Positions 1 through 12,947 of a stretch of DNA of 64,000 nucleotides are shown piece by piece. The notes below the pieces were generated by a model. The model saw only the letters and a program-made list of their open reading frames with translations, was not told the origin of the DNA and did no database searches. This stretch comes from Branchiostoma belcheri (Eukaryota > Chordata > Leptocardii > Amphioxiformes > Branchiostomatidae). Where the stretch lies: the NCBI RefSeq assembly GCF_001625305.1, contig NW_017804242.1:2750601-2814600 (forward strand), written 5' to 3'. Every line of letters starts with the position of its first letter. Position 1 is the stretch's first letter. The translations under genes were made by a program, and so were the position numbers.

Positions 1-304
1 AAGTTACATTAAGTGGTACATTTATAGAACATTCTTTGAAAGGTAGATTAAACTACGGCTCAATGATTCGGCACACGAGTCGAATTGGCCGGTGACCATC
101 ATTGTTATCAACCGGTTTGAACATGTTCATTACAGTCTAATAGACTGGTGTTCATTGGACATTGCAAGCTTAATTTACATGTAACGTTAGATAGTAGAAA
201 CTGTGTAGTAATGTTACGGTCAATCAGCTGTCTCTTCCCAATGTCATTGATCTACAATACTGAACATTGTATATCTGACAGCTTTTTATCATAGCTTTGC
301 CTGT

Positions 305-3300
305 TTAAGGGACCAGGTTCCTGCAGCGCTGCACCAAGCATTCCCTGTACAGGTCCCTGTGGTCAGCGCAGTTACCTACAGAGGAAGGAAGATAACATGA
401 ACGTTCACCTTTTAGGTCTAGGAGATAATCCTAGGAGAACAGCAGCGAAAATGAAGAGCACACGAATGATTTAATGATCTCGTAAATGTGGCTCGACAAG
501 ACTTCTCTCACCGATCGCCAGGTCTTCGTCGATGAGCCCGTCGCCGTCATCATCCAGGGCGTTCAGCAGCTCTTCGTCCGCCCGTCCGTCACAGTCGTTA
601 TCCTCGCCGTCGGCGGGGACGGGGGCGGTGGTGCTGCACGAGGCGGCGATCCGGGCCAGCCGGAGTCCACCGGGATAGCCGTACGACTCCGACTCGGAGA
701 AGCCATAGCTGGATGGGAGTTGGGAAGCATCAACGAGTAATCAACATGTTTAAGTTAAAACTTTTGGTCCAACACAAAAAGTTCTCTCACCTAGAACTTT
801 CGACCAGTCACTCTGGTCTTCCTCAGTAGACTGACCCAGTGAGGCTTGTCACGTGGCTTTTTTGAAGTGTAACGTCAACACTGGGTCAAAGGTAATCAGT
901 AATCAAAATATCATAAACAACAGTCGATGTGATATTGTTTTACACTACTTTCATAGACGTTTACACTACGAGAATGCCTGATGTCCTTAATACAGAGATT
1001 TATTCTCTTTACTAATTACTTCTGGCATTTTTCAAAATGCATTTTACACACATGCTGGATACAGTCCCGCTCCTCACCTGAACAGACCGGTGTTAACAAT
1101 AGGAGACATGTGGCCAACTGTGTGGGTGCCTCTGTCAATAGTCAGCTGCGTGGCGGCGTAGTCGGTCCCAGGTACGTCATGCCAGACGGTGTCGCTAGGC
1201 AACCGCTGTCCATCCAATAGGAGACCAGCTTTATCAGCAGAGCTGTACATGTATCAGGTGCCAAATCGGAGAAAGTACATGAACTGACTAAACTAAGAAA
1301 CTAAATGTTGTGTATATATATATGATGGAAGACGTTTTAATGATTAAGACCTGTTCCTCTTGTGCTTTGGAGGAGATGTACTATTTGTTGTATTTGTTCT
1401 CTTTACCCCTTAAGTTCTGATATGAAAGGTTACCTGGTGACCAGGTTGACGTGATGAGTTGCTTTATTGGGGACATTGATGAGGTCAAGAGTAGAAAAGC
1501 TGTACTTCCTCTCGAACTGGCCCACATCTGGGAGGATCATCATGAACGCGTCAGTTACCGTGTTGTCAGCCGAGCCGGTCTTACTGTTGAGAAGTTGAAA
1601 GATCGCAACATTTAGATTGATGAATTTGAATTTGCATTGTTTAAGCATGGAGGTAGAAAGTCTCTTTTTCTACCTCCATGGTTTAAGGATGCTTTAAATT
1701 TGTTTTCAGCTACAAAGTTAATCTAACATGAAGATTGAGAATAGGCTACCACGTGACAAAATCGTTCGGGTACTTTGTTGAAAAAGGGCGCGAGCGTGCT
1801 TGTGCTCAAATTCTGTTCTGTTCTTGATAACGTAATAGGCCATGCCAATCGATCGTGTCTTGCCCTTTCAACTTTGCCCCTACCAGCTCCTACCTGAACT
1901 GCACCAACAGGACAGGCTCACTGGTGGTCACGTGTCTGTACTCGTTTGAAGGGACATCAATCTCCCAGAATTCCCCAGCGTTCAGAATCTTTGTGTTCTC
2001 ATTGGTAACGTCGACCTTGGAAAAGACAGAAAGTGGAAGTATCGGTAAGTACAAGATACCGAGGTATGGACCAATGCGGTGAAAAAAATACCCTCTATCT
2101 CGCAATTGCATGAACCTGTACCCCTGAGACAGACCATCCGTTCAAGCCCACTATGCAAACAGGTGACTGAAACGCGAGCTGTAATGTTTCCGTAACGATT
2201 CAAAACACACCTGTGTGTTGTCTCTTGCAGCAACCACACGGAAGAGGTCACCGTCTGTGTGCTCTGCGAGCGGCACGGTGACGAACTCCTTCCCCCAGGT
2301 GTCCACAGGCGGGATCATCTCCACGATGTGGTCTCCGCTGCCCGCCTGTTGAGCACGTGATTGCCCAGCAGGCAGGCAGGCAGCCAACAGGTTTCCGCTC
2401 AGCACGGCCACTGGCTGGGTAGCCGTGATCTTTGAGCCAGTCAGGTCCTCAGTCGCCTGTACCTGCAGTATAGCTGTCTTTTAGATATGCGTAAGATATA
2501 ATTTTTCATGTCTATCACCTTTAATCAGCACAGCAGCACCAACATTTTCAAAAAAATTATTCATCAGAAAAATCAGGCTATCTAATTGTTATATACATGT
2601 ACCTGAAGAGTCTCAAACCGGTCCAGTGTCACAGTGAATGACTGTCCTGCGCGGTAGTGCCGTCTGTCGAATTCCACGTCCTGGCTGGGGACAATGGTGA
2701 CGGTTGTTCCGTCGCGCACGCCGACTACTCCGAACTCTGTCAAGATATAACGTTAGGACATGAAAGTTTAAAAACAAGCCAATGATGGGCATCATATAAC
2801 AGAACACATTGGAGTTAGACATACTGAGGAAGTACCTACCACTGTAGTACCAGGGATTATGAAATGTTCTAAATGAAATGAATACACGCATGAACTGGTG
2901 TCTTACGAGACGGCATGTCGTCCCAGCCCTCTTCGTTCCCATTGCGTGCGATGCTTGAGGAGGCCGTGTAGTACTCGGTGCCCAACACGTCGGTGGGGAG
3001 GGCCAGGTAGGCGTCAGAACTCTCCAACTCTGCGAACATCGCGTACACCACGATCTCCACACCGTCGGTGGACGCGACGTGAACAGCCCTGCCAACGCCG
3101 TCACTCTTCCCGCTTCCACGGAGTTCCACGGCCTCGCGGTTTAGTTCCACTTCTGTCACCTGCCGAAACAACTACCGGTTAGACCAGACATTCCCAGTCT
3201 TACTCTAGCCCAATCAGCACGTCGGCAGAACGTGTAATGTATTGTACATGGCACTTCGACAGAACGTCTCATATAACGTCGCATTCGCGCATAAAAGGTT

Positions 3301-4345
3301 AGCATTCCGACAATAGTTTTAAAATGTTTTGTCGGAAAAGATATGGTCTGCAACACTCAAAATTCTGATGCAACGTTGACCAAAAATCCAACGAAAACCG
3401 GGAAAATCCAGGATTCTACTGACGTGCTAGCCCAATCAGTTTGCACACTATCTCAATGACAACCTTCTGTCTGACTTTAGCTCAGGTCTATACTACTTAC
3501 ACATTCTAGAGATGACTGGATGCGTGTCAGCCTTTTACAAAGATGATGACGAGCCATATCACAGAAGATACTCGTAGATCTACGCGCATTAAAATCTATT
3601 TACCTGCAGCCACCTGTAAGTGCTAGGTTGGAAAGCTGTCACGAGAAGTTGAACTTGAAGTTGTTACAGATGTCCGTGTATAAACGTCCAATTACACTTA
3701 TCGAAACCCATCAATTGCAGGTTGTTTTAGCTTTTGCTGATCCCTTGGTTGAAAGAGTGACTTACTTGCCCGTGACGCACGTTCACTCGATTCACTCGAT
3801 TATTGTCATGAGGAACAGTGATTTCAACTCTAGACCCAAGCGGATCTGGACAGACGATGAACAGCTTCGGGGAGTTTTGGCCTCTCTGGAGGTTTTCCGG
3901 AAAAGTCAGGATGAACTCAGTGCCCTTGTTGTCCAGAGCAGCTGGAAACAAAAGAACAAAGAAATAAAAAGAAAATTCCCGAAGACCTCAGGGCGGTCAT
4001 TTGGTTTACAAGGTGAAGGTCACACACATGTATCTGGTCAAGATGTGCTTTTGTTTGGCACAAAGGCGCAATGGGGATGTCATTAGTGTATAGTTTGATT
4101 TTCTTGTGTTAAAGCGGTAACATTTTCTTTCACTCAGCGTACTTTCCTCAAGGCAATTAAGTAGGGACATCAAATCAAACGTATGTGTCTATGGAAATCC
4201 ACCGACACCTAACATTACTGTCGAGATTTACTGCACTGACTTATGTTTTAACACATGTTCGAAAGTCTATTTAGGTGTTCTTACCTTCAAACAGACCAAA
4301 CAAACCCACCAGAACTAACCCAGACAGGAGCGGCACACTCTCCAT
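305..4345 (-). CDS. Secreted IgGFc-binding-domain protein, complete, 10 exons, 526 aa
   Basis: Exons on the complement, in transcript order: 4285-4345, 3766-3941, 2907-3159, 2603-2736, 2211-2462, 1894-2015, 1434-1583, 1078-1242, 512-708, 305-375. The sum is 1581 nt with no internal stop; all introns have GT donors and AG acceptors. The start MESVPLLSGLVLVGLFGLF is a signal peptide. Residues about 25-440 read as an IgGFc_binding domain (N-terminal region of FCGBP and relatives): GTEFILTFPEN, LFIVCPDP and VAVLSGN precede a GDHIVEMIPP..TWGKEF block. After this come an acidic calcium-loop-like stretch (DDDGDGLIDED near residue 490) and a short Cys-containing tail ending in TAA at 305-307. Vertebrate FCGBP is a large mucin-like protein with vWD repeats; none are seen here, so this is a stand-alone domain protein. 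The role is inferred as extracellular binding or innate defence; the ligand is unknown. The first and last exons are the least certain. Introns hold no other coding signal. Confidence 0.82.
1646..1680. repeat. Small perfect hairpin in IgGFc-gene intron
   Basis: A 14-bp arm (CATGGAGGTAGAAA, 1646-1659) is repeated in inverted orientation at 1667-1680 with a 7-nt loop. It lies in the intron between exons 6 and 7 of the IgGFc-domain gene, 63 bp from the acceptor. It could be a small foldback or chance; no function is claimed. Confidence 0.6.
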
Positions 4346-5460
4346 CTTGGTTTGCACCTGTAACTGAAGTTGTTTTTGTAGTTTTTCGTTGAGCTCGCCA
4401 CCTTAGCAAACACAAAGGTCGTACACGCGTGGCCTGCCAGAAAAATGTGGCTTGGGGACAAATACATTAATTCAGCATACACCCGTAGCTGGGAAGTTTC
4501 ACAATTTCCAATATGATGAACGTTTATCATTGACAGTATATTATGACATATCTTTAAGAGAAACATGCAACGTAGGCATATGTGTGTGTGTGCTGTATGC
4601 GTGTATGGTAAACTAGAGTTCTACGACCTAATGCCTTTGTCAAATGACATTGACCTTTACAACTGTTCATTAACCTTTACAACTGTTCATTAACCTTTAC
4701 AACTGTTCATTAACCTTTACAACTGTTCGATCATATTCTGACCCAATGGCAGTCTTATCTTAAGAAAGAAAGCCATCCTAGTGCTTTCACAAAATCATGT
4801 ACATGTGTTTATATAAGGGCACACATGAAACCCGGCCCACTAATTTAGTTTAGTCCTCAGGTCCTAGCCTCAAACTATTATATGTCACGATAGAGACTCT
4901 CATCTGGAAGAATCGGCGCTTCTGCTGGTAGAGATCCCGTTAGGAGTACAATCTGCGACAATGGTACAATCTGCGATTTCTGTTCAGTATCATATACGTG
5001 CAGCATTAAAAGACATTTAGTTTTCATGGCAAGCACAGACTGTCTAAATGATATCAGTAGCTATCAGTAATATAATTGTCCAATGAATGTTTAACTTTAA
5101 GGATATGTTAGGCAATGTTGGACAGAGACTCCGATTTAGATCTCCGCCAGTAGAATCGCCAATTCTACCAGATCTGAGTCTCTACCCTGACATACAGGTA
5201 TATATGTATATATCTATTCGTATATAATAGGGGCGCAATTAAAGCCCATCGTTAGATCCTGTTCTTGCTACCATGTACTCTGTAACCTAGACAGTGTGAC
5301 AGGACATAGTGTTGCGGTAAAACAGTTTCCTTGGCATCAAATTGCTTGTTATGAACAGCTATGAACCCGAGAAATGAGTCAAATATTCCCACAATCCACT
5401 TTCCCCTGGCAAAGGGAAGTCTGACCGCTAAGACAGTTTCCACGGCACCATTTTGGTTAC
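4346..5460. other. Intergenic stretch upstream of the IgGFc-domain gene
   Basis: No coding signal seen. It contains the 20-bp tandem repeat and, at about 4889-5186, a possible MITE. The possible ends are related: TAGAGACTCTCATCT near 4892 and, inverted, AGATCTGAGTCTCTACC near 5169. The interior has a weak stem-loop. No target duplication was found, so the element call is tentative. Confidence 0.4.
4653..4728. repeat. 20-bp tandem repeat, 3.8 copies
   Basis: The unit ACCTTTACAACTGTTCATTA is repeated without mismatch three times, followed by 16 further bases. It lies about 300 bp upstream of the IgGFc-domain gene start. Perfect identity suggests recent expansion, so copy number may vary between individuals. 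Confidence 0.95.
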
Positions 5461-5718
5461 AATTTGGTAGTAGTGGAAAGATAAAATCTGTAAAGTCAGT
5501 TACAATAAAAATTGGAAATGAAACCATAGACAGAGTGGATTCTTTCAAGTACCTAGGAGTTGTTCTTGACGACAAACCGACATGGAATGTAAATATTGAC
5601 AAACTCTGTACTAAGGTAACTCAACGTTTAGCTTTACTCCGCACCCTCGACCTTGTTGAAGAGCGGTCATATGTTGGACCGAACACAGGCTCCCGAACAA
5701 GCTTATCGTGTTTAGGCT

Positions 5719-5754
<36 letters not shown>

Positions 5755-5968
5755 GGCGTCTTAGACCCTGCCTGACAGTTAATGTAGCTGTTATATAACG
5801 ATAATGGTGCTCCCGTCATGGACTACTGCGACAGTGTGGGAGAGCTGCGGTGTGGTAAGACAGCAGCGGCTCCAGGTACTGCAGAATCAGGCCGCCAGGA
5901 TAGTTCTACAATGGAGACAGCAGGCCAGCAGCGTCCTTGACCTCCATCATAAACTCAACCGTGGTTGA
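5461..5968 (+). pseudogene. Decayed LINE reverse-transcriptase fragment (C-terminal part)
   Basis: The frame around 5490-5670 encodes the after-catalytic-core region typical of CR1/L2/Jockey-type reverse transcriptases, with FKYLGVVLDDKPTWNVNI as the recognisable block. The frame is then broken by an unrelated piece with a (TAC)n microsatellite. It resumes at 5818 with MDYCDSVWESCGV and LQVLQNQAARIVL, the usual next block of these proteins. No catalytic YADD motif or endonuclease is present, so this is a dead remnant. It is not the same copy as the LINE at 55.8-58.1 kb; the residues differ. Confidence 0.75.
5719..5752. repeat. (TAC)n microsatellite
   Basis: About eleven uninterrupted copies of a TAC/CTA trinucleotide sit inside the decayed LINE fragment. 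Confidence 0.95.
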
Positions 5969-5989
5969 ACTAGGTGAAGACCCTGGGTA

Positions 5990-7552
5990 TTTACCTGCAG
6001 TACATAATGATGTCGATAGGAACCGTTGCTGTGCTGCGTGTTGGCACCTTTTGGACCTTTCCTCTACGCAGTGTACGGTTTTGTGTTGTTAACAATCACA
6101 AGGTTTCACCTCGATTGATCTAGTGACATCGCCACATTTTCCAGTCCCTTCAATAACCTTAAACCGCATTTTCATGCAAGCTGTTTTATTTTATCATATG
6201 TGTTATGAAAAATAATGACACCAGCCCTTTATTCATCATATTACATCATTTATTCTAGAAAAGCTGTTTCAGCATAACAATCAGATTTTTACCACATAGC
6301 AGCTTCATTTGCATTGCACAAACTAAAAGATTTCCTTCATCCTGTAGGTAAGAGGTAGTGATTGTGTTTATTCCACATATATTGTAGTTAGAATTATATT
6401 TCAATAGAATGAACACATGGCAACAAGACCAAAAATTTTTAGGAATGTTGTTTTTATCATATTTAATACTACATGTAGTAATACAAATTATGGTAAAATA
6501 TTGCTTGAATCTTTCTCTTCATGTATAAAACTAAACCACTAATCTGTATTGATGCTTACAAATGTATGTATAACTAGTAATATCAATTTAAACTTAACTG
6601 TTTACAAATGTATAAAAAGGAAGACTCATTTACTTTCCAGTATCACTACTTTTCTTGCAAATACTTTGCAACATGTAATCAACAGAGTTTGCATTCTCTC
6701 TTGCTTGCCATGAATTTGCTTTTTTTCTCATTGCACTGATTTTCAATCAGACAGAAATTTACAATGCACATGAAGCAGTAGCAGAAATGTTGGCAACAAT
6801 CACAGGTAGACTCCATTAAAAGTCACCACAAGGGATTTTGATAATATTTGTAATGTTTTTTAAATTAGAATTCTAAATTATTTTCAAAATATAAAACTAC
6901 AAATGAAAGAAAAATACAGTAAATGCAGGGGTGCCACCTATTAGAAATCATTATTACATTTGCAAATATTTCTAAAGTGGCCATCAAAAGTGGGGAAAAA
7001 TTTAGAATGTCTAATGAAATTTTGAAATGTTTGGACAATGTCAAATAATGTACTAGTATATTGATTATAGCAATGAATTGAAACCCTTCATGATAAACAA
7101 TGGCAATGTCAACCCTCACATCGACTTGGAATGGACTCAAAGCATCAAACTTTGAAACAAAGCTTTTCCATATGGTCTGAGACCCAAGTCCAAATCACAG
7201 AGTGTGAATCAATAAAAAAAGATGCATTTAATGCACCATGATCTATTCTAACTGCTGCCAAACTCTACCACAATGTTCTGATGTCTGTTCCACTGGGTAT
7301 TCCTTGTGGACAATGTGGAATGTATTAAACAGGAAAGAAAGATCATTTTAAGTCCAGATGCAGTTTCCCCAGTTTTTATGATCTTATTGGGACTATCTGA
7401 TATTTTCTGTGGCCGTTTGCCATACTTGAGGCCAAGATATACTGTCTGCACGATCCTCAGAGACACAGTTTGACTGAACATTGGGACTTATTGAAGGCAC
7501 ATTGGTGTATTTGTGGCAGCACACATGGAGAAGTCAGGACATGGTGACATCT
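5990..7552 (-). other. AT-rich stretch, probable GALM 3' UTR
   Basis: No coding signal on either strand. It lies directly downstream of the GALM stop codon (complement of 7553-7555). Three AATAAA signals on the minus strand cluster at 6185-6190, 6228-6233 and 6249-6254, which would give a 3' UTR of about 1.3 kb. The extent is inferred; a nearer, non-canonical polyadenylation site cannot be excluded. Confidence 0.4.
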
Positions 7553-10500
7553 CTACCCCAGCACGAACTTGAAGGAGGTGTGGTGGTGGTACGTCTCACC
7601 TGGGCGCAGCACACTGTTGGGGAAGTGGGGCTGGACAAGGAGGCAATGGAAATATGTTACCGGGTATATGTACATCCTTAAGTAAGTTACATTGTGTGAT
7701 GCAAAAGTTTGCACACTGAAGGTTCAACTTTGTTCAGTGTTTGTAACAAAGCAATACTTTGGTTTTCAAATGTCTGTTTCGTACACAATGTATGGTCTGT
7801 CATTTGTATGCAAGTTTTCAGCCAACAGGCTGTAAAATACTTCAGCAAAGAGAGCATTAAAACGTTTAGTCAAGCAGCAAGAATTTCAAACAAAGATGAT
7901 AAAGGATAAGCTCAAACTCTCAAAAGATTGGACAATTTTGCCATTACTGGTAATGCTCTCCTACACGTGGACACCAACATCATCACTCCTGATTATATAT
8001 AACTTTGAACATTCCAGGCTTAATGCCCCAGCAATAATCACAGATAACCCACAATAACGTCCAATACAATGTTGGCGCCAACACACAAAATGTTTTTGTG
8101 CTGGCAGAGAACACAACTATCTAGCATTAGCCTTTGATATACAGAAATTTAGTGTCAGGCAGATTTACAGAATGATAGATGCCTATCCCTATATATATAT
8201 ATATCCCTAATAACAAAGGTGTGACTTCAACAGTGAACAAAGAAAACAGAGCTTACTTTGTTGATGGCATCTGGGTAGACCTGGGTTTCCAAACAAAAGC
8301 CTGAGTGTTTGTTGTACTTGGCCCTACCCTTGCCCACAACTGTCCCATCCAGGTAGTTGGCTGTGTAGAACTGGACCCCCGGCTGGTTGGTCCGTACTTC
8401 CATAGTCCGACCACTGGCCGGATGGTGCGCCCTGCAGGAATCAATTCATCCACTGTAGACAAACTTATATTTCTCATACAGCTAGACAAAACTTCTATCG
8501 TAAAACGCATTTGTTCCTTTATTTCCACCTAACAAGTAAGGTGAAGTTGAATTACTATAATAGTGTATCATACATTTATCAACTTGTGTGCAAAAATGTG
8601 CAATAAAGGTCTTCGTTCATTCAACACGCCAACACATCGGCAGAACAGCTAACTTGAAGTGTTTCATTTGATCAGAAAGAGAGTGAATGATAACAACAAT
8701 AAAGATACAAATCAGCATAGGGCAGGGTGTTTATTAACCACACTACAGCAATTAAAGTGCCAGAGATGACATCATCAGAGGTGTCTGCATTATGTCATCT
8801 GAGCATTGTCTTCTACCTGAGAGTCAACTGTTCCACCTGAGTCAAAAGTCTAGTACCGGTAACATCCATTTCCATCTTTGTGCCATGCGTACATGGATGT
8901 GTTTACAGAAATCTCCAAGATAGCATGCCCCAGTATTGTGCACTCCTGCATATCTAAACTGTAACTGTAAATACCTAGGGCATGTCTCATTAGAGATCTC
9001 TTTAAAACACACTGCTGTCCAAAGTGAGCGGATATATGCGTTCTGGTACTTAAATGGTGCTGGAGGTTACCAGTTTTTTGTGTCTGAACTCACCTGGCAC
9101 ACAGCTGCTTGTCGCCTGGCTGTGTGATACAGAAGTTGTGATCGTAGCCAGGTTCCTTCCCTGGGACAGAGTTGAGACGGTCGCCCATCCTCACCCCCTC
9201 CCGCAGGTCCCACAGGGTCCCCTCCACTCCGCAGATTTCACCTGGGACAGAATAAGAACCAAGTCAATTATCAAATCATCCTACTTGAAACTTCTACAAT
9301 TCATCGATTTACATTGGTAAAAAAAATCAGCCCTCTATTTGTTTCCAAGCTTTAAATCCACACTAACCATAATAAGAAATGCCAAATTTGGCTGGTTGAT
9401 TAGCCGAATTTGAACTGGAATAAGATATTTTCATTATGTTTTTACCATACACATTGAGATATGGAGTATGAAATATCCATCTTTCTATTCATTGCCTCTA
9501 GAGCTAATATGTATCAGGTAAATTTCTAGGTATAGTGTATAGTGTAGCACAAAGTTTTTCTATGTCTGATTAACAAATTTAGTACAGTAAAACCTACTTC
9601 AAACCCTGTTAATGTCACAGGTATTAACTTTTTCTTTGCTTTCTCTTGACCTTTGACCATCTACCACGCATTATTACTGACTTGCTAAGCTAAATAATTG
9701 GTTTAAGGAAGCATACTCAGGAACCACGTCACAATATCCCACCATTACACAACCATAACAAAGAGCCATGCCAGGTGGCAGGTCTTCAACTCTGGTCAGT
9801 CAAAACACATTTTACTCATTACACTAAAGAAAATAATCTTTACTCCGTCCAAATCATAAGGTAACACGTCCACACATTCCACATATATCCCTGTATTCAG
9901 ATGAGGAAATGCCAACTCTAGAAATTGAACAAAGGTGCCAGGTGTCAGGTACCGCCCGTAAACACCAATTAAACTAGCCTGGAGGGATTTCATACATTAA
10001 AGGCTGCAGATAAAAGACAGCCCATGTGTAAAGGTTAGCTTATACTTGTGCGTCGGCTCTGAAAAAGGTCAGTCCCAACCCTATTGGTTCTGCCTGCGGA
10101 GCCAAGCTCATACTGCTGCCAGCAGCCCGCAATCTGAGTTACGGACAGGTGAGTGGTTTCTCTCCTGCTATACCCTGCATCTAGGCAGCAATGAAGGTTT
10201 TTGTCTAATGTTATGGGTAAAAAACATGCTCGTATTGGTGCATATAAAATAGCACCTTTCAAGCATCAATGAAGGTTAAACACCCATTCAAGTGACTGGA
10301 TAAATTTTCTGAAGAATCAAACATTTTGCTCTCATTCATCATTGACTGAGAAAGCACCTTCCAATCAATTTTAAAACATATTGGAGGCATGAAAGACTGA
10401 CAGGCCTTTTTACATCCCGTAAGTCTATACAATCTTTCTTCTGACATACTTGGAAGACCTGAAGGGCAGTCTTTGCAGACAGAAAGTTTGTGCAACTCTT

Positions 10501-12666
10501 ACCTGTTGTGAGGGCATCATCATCCGTTGGAGTGTACTTGTCTGCCATGATGGCAATAACATGATCATAGATAGTTGGCTCGCTCTGCACAAAAAAATCA
10601 AATGAAATCAATGTCCCATTGCAAGTCAGGTATGGGATATATATATATATGAGTTGTATAAACACCATTGTATACTATAACTTACAGATTTGCTAAGGAA
10701 TTGTGTCCAGTATCATATTTTACATAAAGTCTACAGCAAAATATCAAGGTCTGCCTGATACAAGAATGTGCCATATTCAATGTAGCTTCTTTTTGATTCA
10801 CAAGACAGCCTCAAAAAACATTGCAACTATAGGTATCCTAACAGCTTACCTGTCCTGCCAGGTTGAAGTAGGCATGGTTGGTAAGGTTGATAGGAGTTGC
10901 CTTGGTTGTGGTGGCCTGATACTGGATGTCAACCTCATTGTCATTGGTCAGTTTGTAGGTGACCTGAGCGGTGACCTCCCCGGGATAACCCTCCTCGCCG
11001 TCTGCGCTCACGTAGGTGAACTTGACACTGTCTCCGTCCACACAGCTGTCCCACACGTACTGCAAAGTCACAGTAAAAAATTTGTTGTATATTAAAATTG
11101 TTCTGCAACTGGTGGCTGCTGATTTATTTCTGAGCACCAGCATTCTATGCATTGTAACTGCAAGTAGTGTAAGTTGAATACATGTATATTTCATGTGCAT
11201 AATATAACAGCAAGAGACATGTATTTTTTTGTGACTACTGATATGCACCAATGATAATCATATATTTAACTGTAGTTGTCAACTATCAATTTTGTTACAC
11301 CTCCATTTCAAGTGCAAACTTTTTTTAAGTACAAAGATCTACTATATGTTTTGTGACATCCTATTGGGAAGGTATATTGTGCAATGTGCATGAAGAATAG
11401 CAAATCCTACATGGCTGAAGCCCTTCAGTCCGCCATGTAGGTGGTTTGGACCGTTGTTAACAGCCAACTTGTACTCCTGCCCGTCCAGTGAGAAGGTCCC
11501 CTTGGCTATCCTGTTGGCAACTCTCCCAGCCACAACACCCATGTACGGGTGCTTGCCAAGGTATCCTGACAGAAACGACACAATAAAAAACATTGTAAAA
11601 TAACCTCTCTCGTATAAAATTTACAGGTACGTGTACCAAAGAAAACACATTGGCGGCAAATCGTAAGAAAGTTTTATTCATATTTTTTTCTCTCTTTACC
11701 GACACATACCAGTGAATACGAGATAGGTCAAGGCTAAGAGCCAGACTTTGTTATATCTCCTTGGAATTTCGATTAAACCCCTTCTATAAACCAGCCTAGT
11801 GGGGCATCTTGATTCCAACCAAATGCTCCAGCCAGATGAGGACAATGTGGCATGTTAACTTAGGTGGCAGATGAGCAGAGGAGGTGCTGTTTCATTAAAA
11901 AAATTGGATTATGAACAATTTATTTCTGGTATAAACTTTACGTAGTATTTGAAGCTTTGACTCGTGCCGAAGTAATGTCTAATGGGGCTATACATCATCA
12001 ATATTCAACTTTTACACTCAATTATCAATGCAAAACTGCTCCGGGCTACGACCCATGACGAACATAACACGTGAAATTGCTGGATGAATTATTGATATGG
12101 TGCCATTGATGGACACATGGGGGTCGACCCGCATGTTTACCAGCTGTCTCTCCACACATTTAATACGTGAAAGTAGTCAGGAACACCACCTGCGTCCCTG
12201 GGGACTGGCTTTACAACGTGTCACTTTGAAAAAATTGCGAGATTGAGAAGTTTCAGAGTAGAGTGGAGTTGAATCAAAATATTTGGTCAGGTAGAATTCC
12301 AGTGTGGACCGGTCACCATTTGATGAGAATTTATATCGAGTGCCCCTTTCAGTGCCATAGAGACCGACGGGTGGCTTTCTTGTCGTCCTATTCAATGTTC
12401 AAGTGCCTGCGTGGCAGGGACCAAAGTACGACTTGACGCTGTTACCCTTTGTCCAAACTAATTCCCGACTAACCATCTAAAGTATCAAATCCTAGTGTCA
12501 CGTCAGCGACCGTCCCATCCTTATCCGGCACTTCTATGGCCTGGATTGTCGCTCCGTAGGAGATGAGCTTTAAGCAGACGTTGTTGTTGTTCCTGAGGAC
12601 AAAGCGCTGGACTGCACGACCCTCAGGTGTCGTCCCAAAGTCTTCTACAGAAATTTTCCCGCTCAT
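7553..12666 (-). CDS. GALM: Galactose mutarotase (aldose 1-epimerase), complete, 7 exons, 346 aa
   Basis: Interconverts alpha and beta anomers of galactose and glucose, feeding the Leloir pathway; cytosolic. Complement exons in order: 12474-12666, 11411-11565, 10850-11059, 10503-10584, 9094-9241, 8257-8431, 7553-7630. They sum to 1041 nt with phases that fit throughout. The length is close to human GALM (342 aa). Family blocks are all present: [12 protein letters not shown] (77-87), [10 protein letters not shown] with His108, [13 protein letters not shown] with His178 (general acid in the family), YDHNFC with Asp247, and HSGFCLETQ with Glu311 (general base). No signal peptide is seen. The start ATG at 12666 is the only one giving the expected [15 protein letters not shown] N-terminus. 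It is divergently paired with HNRNPL, with 281 bp between start codons. Introns contain a stray LINE 3' tail at about 8600 and nothing else coding. Confidence 0.96.
8597..8632 (+). repeat. Solo LINE 3'-end fragment
   Basis: CAATAAAGGTCTTCGTTCAT closely matches the terminal AATAAAGGTCTTTCATTCAT at the end of the LINE at 55.8-58.1 kb. It lies in GALM intron 5 (between exons 5 and 6). It is probably a very short 5'-truncated insertion of the same LINE family. Confidence 0.5.
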
Positions 12667-12947
12667 TTCCTCTCACCTGGGCCTGCCTTTTAAACCTTGA
12701 CCTCTTGACCCCCAGTTTTCAACCGAGAATTATGGGATGCAATCTTCCTCCGATTATTTCAACCTCTTTAGACTGCCAAATGCAACAGTAATTGTCAAGA
12801 TTGGTTCTTTTATTTCACGGTTATGACAGGGCATGCTAATCCCGGTAAATCGGTGGTAATTTTGGTTGTTTATGCTTAGCGGTGACGTCAGTAGAGGTCA
12901 GCCCCGCCCACAGCCGGCCAGCAGTGCGCACCACAGTCAGCAGGAAG
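12667..12947. promoter_or_regulatory. Head-to-head promoter of GALM and HNRNPL
   Basis: Only 281 bp separate the two start codons, so both 5' UTRs and both core promoters must overlap here or lie within first exons. The HNRNPL side has a perfect CRE palindrome TGACGTCA at 12883-12890 and a GC box CCCCGCCC at 12902-12909. No clear TATA box is seen. Such short CpG-containing bidirectional promoters are typical of broadly expressed genes; co-regulation is inference. Confidence 0.7.
12883..12890. promoter_or_regulatory. CRE palindrome (CREB/ATF site)
   Basis: Exact TGACGTCA, 58 bp upstream of the HNRNPL start codon and 12 bp before a GC box. The position suits a promoter-proximal site, though it may fall in the 5' UTR. 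Confidence 0.55.

Noticed and set aside
10035..10495. Possible extra GALM exon between exons 4 and 5
   Set aside because: The family sequence is continuous from exon 4 (10503-10584) to exon 5 (9094-9241) with matching phase, so nothing is missing.
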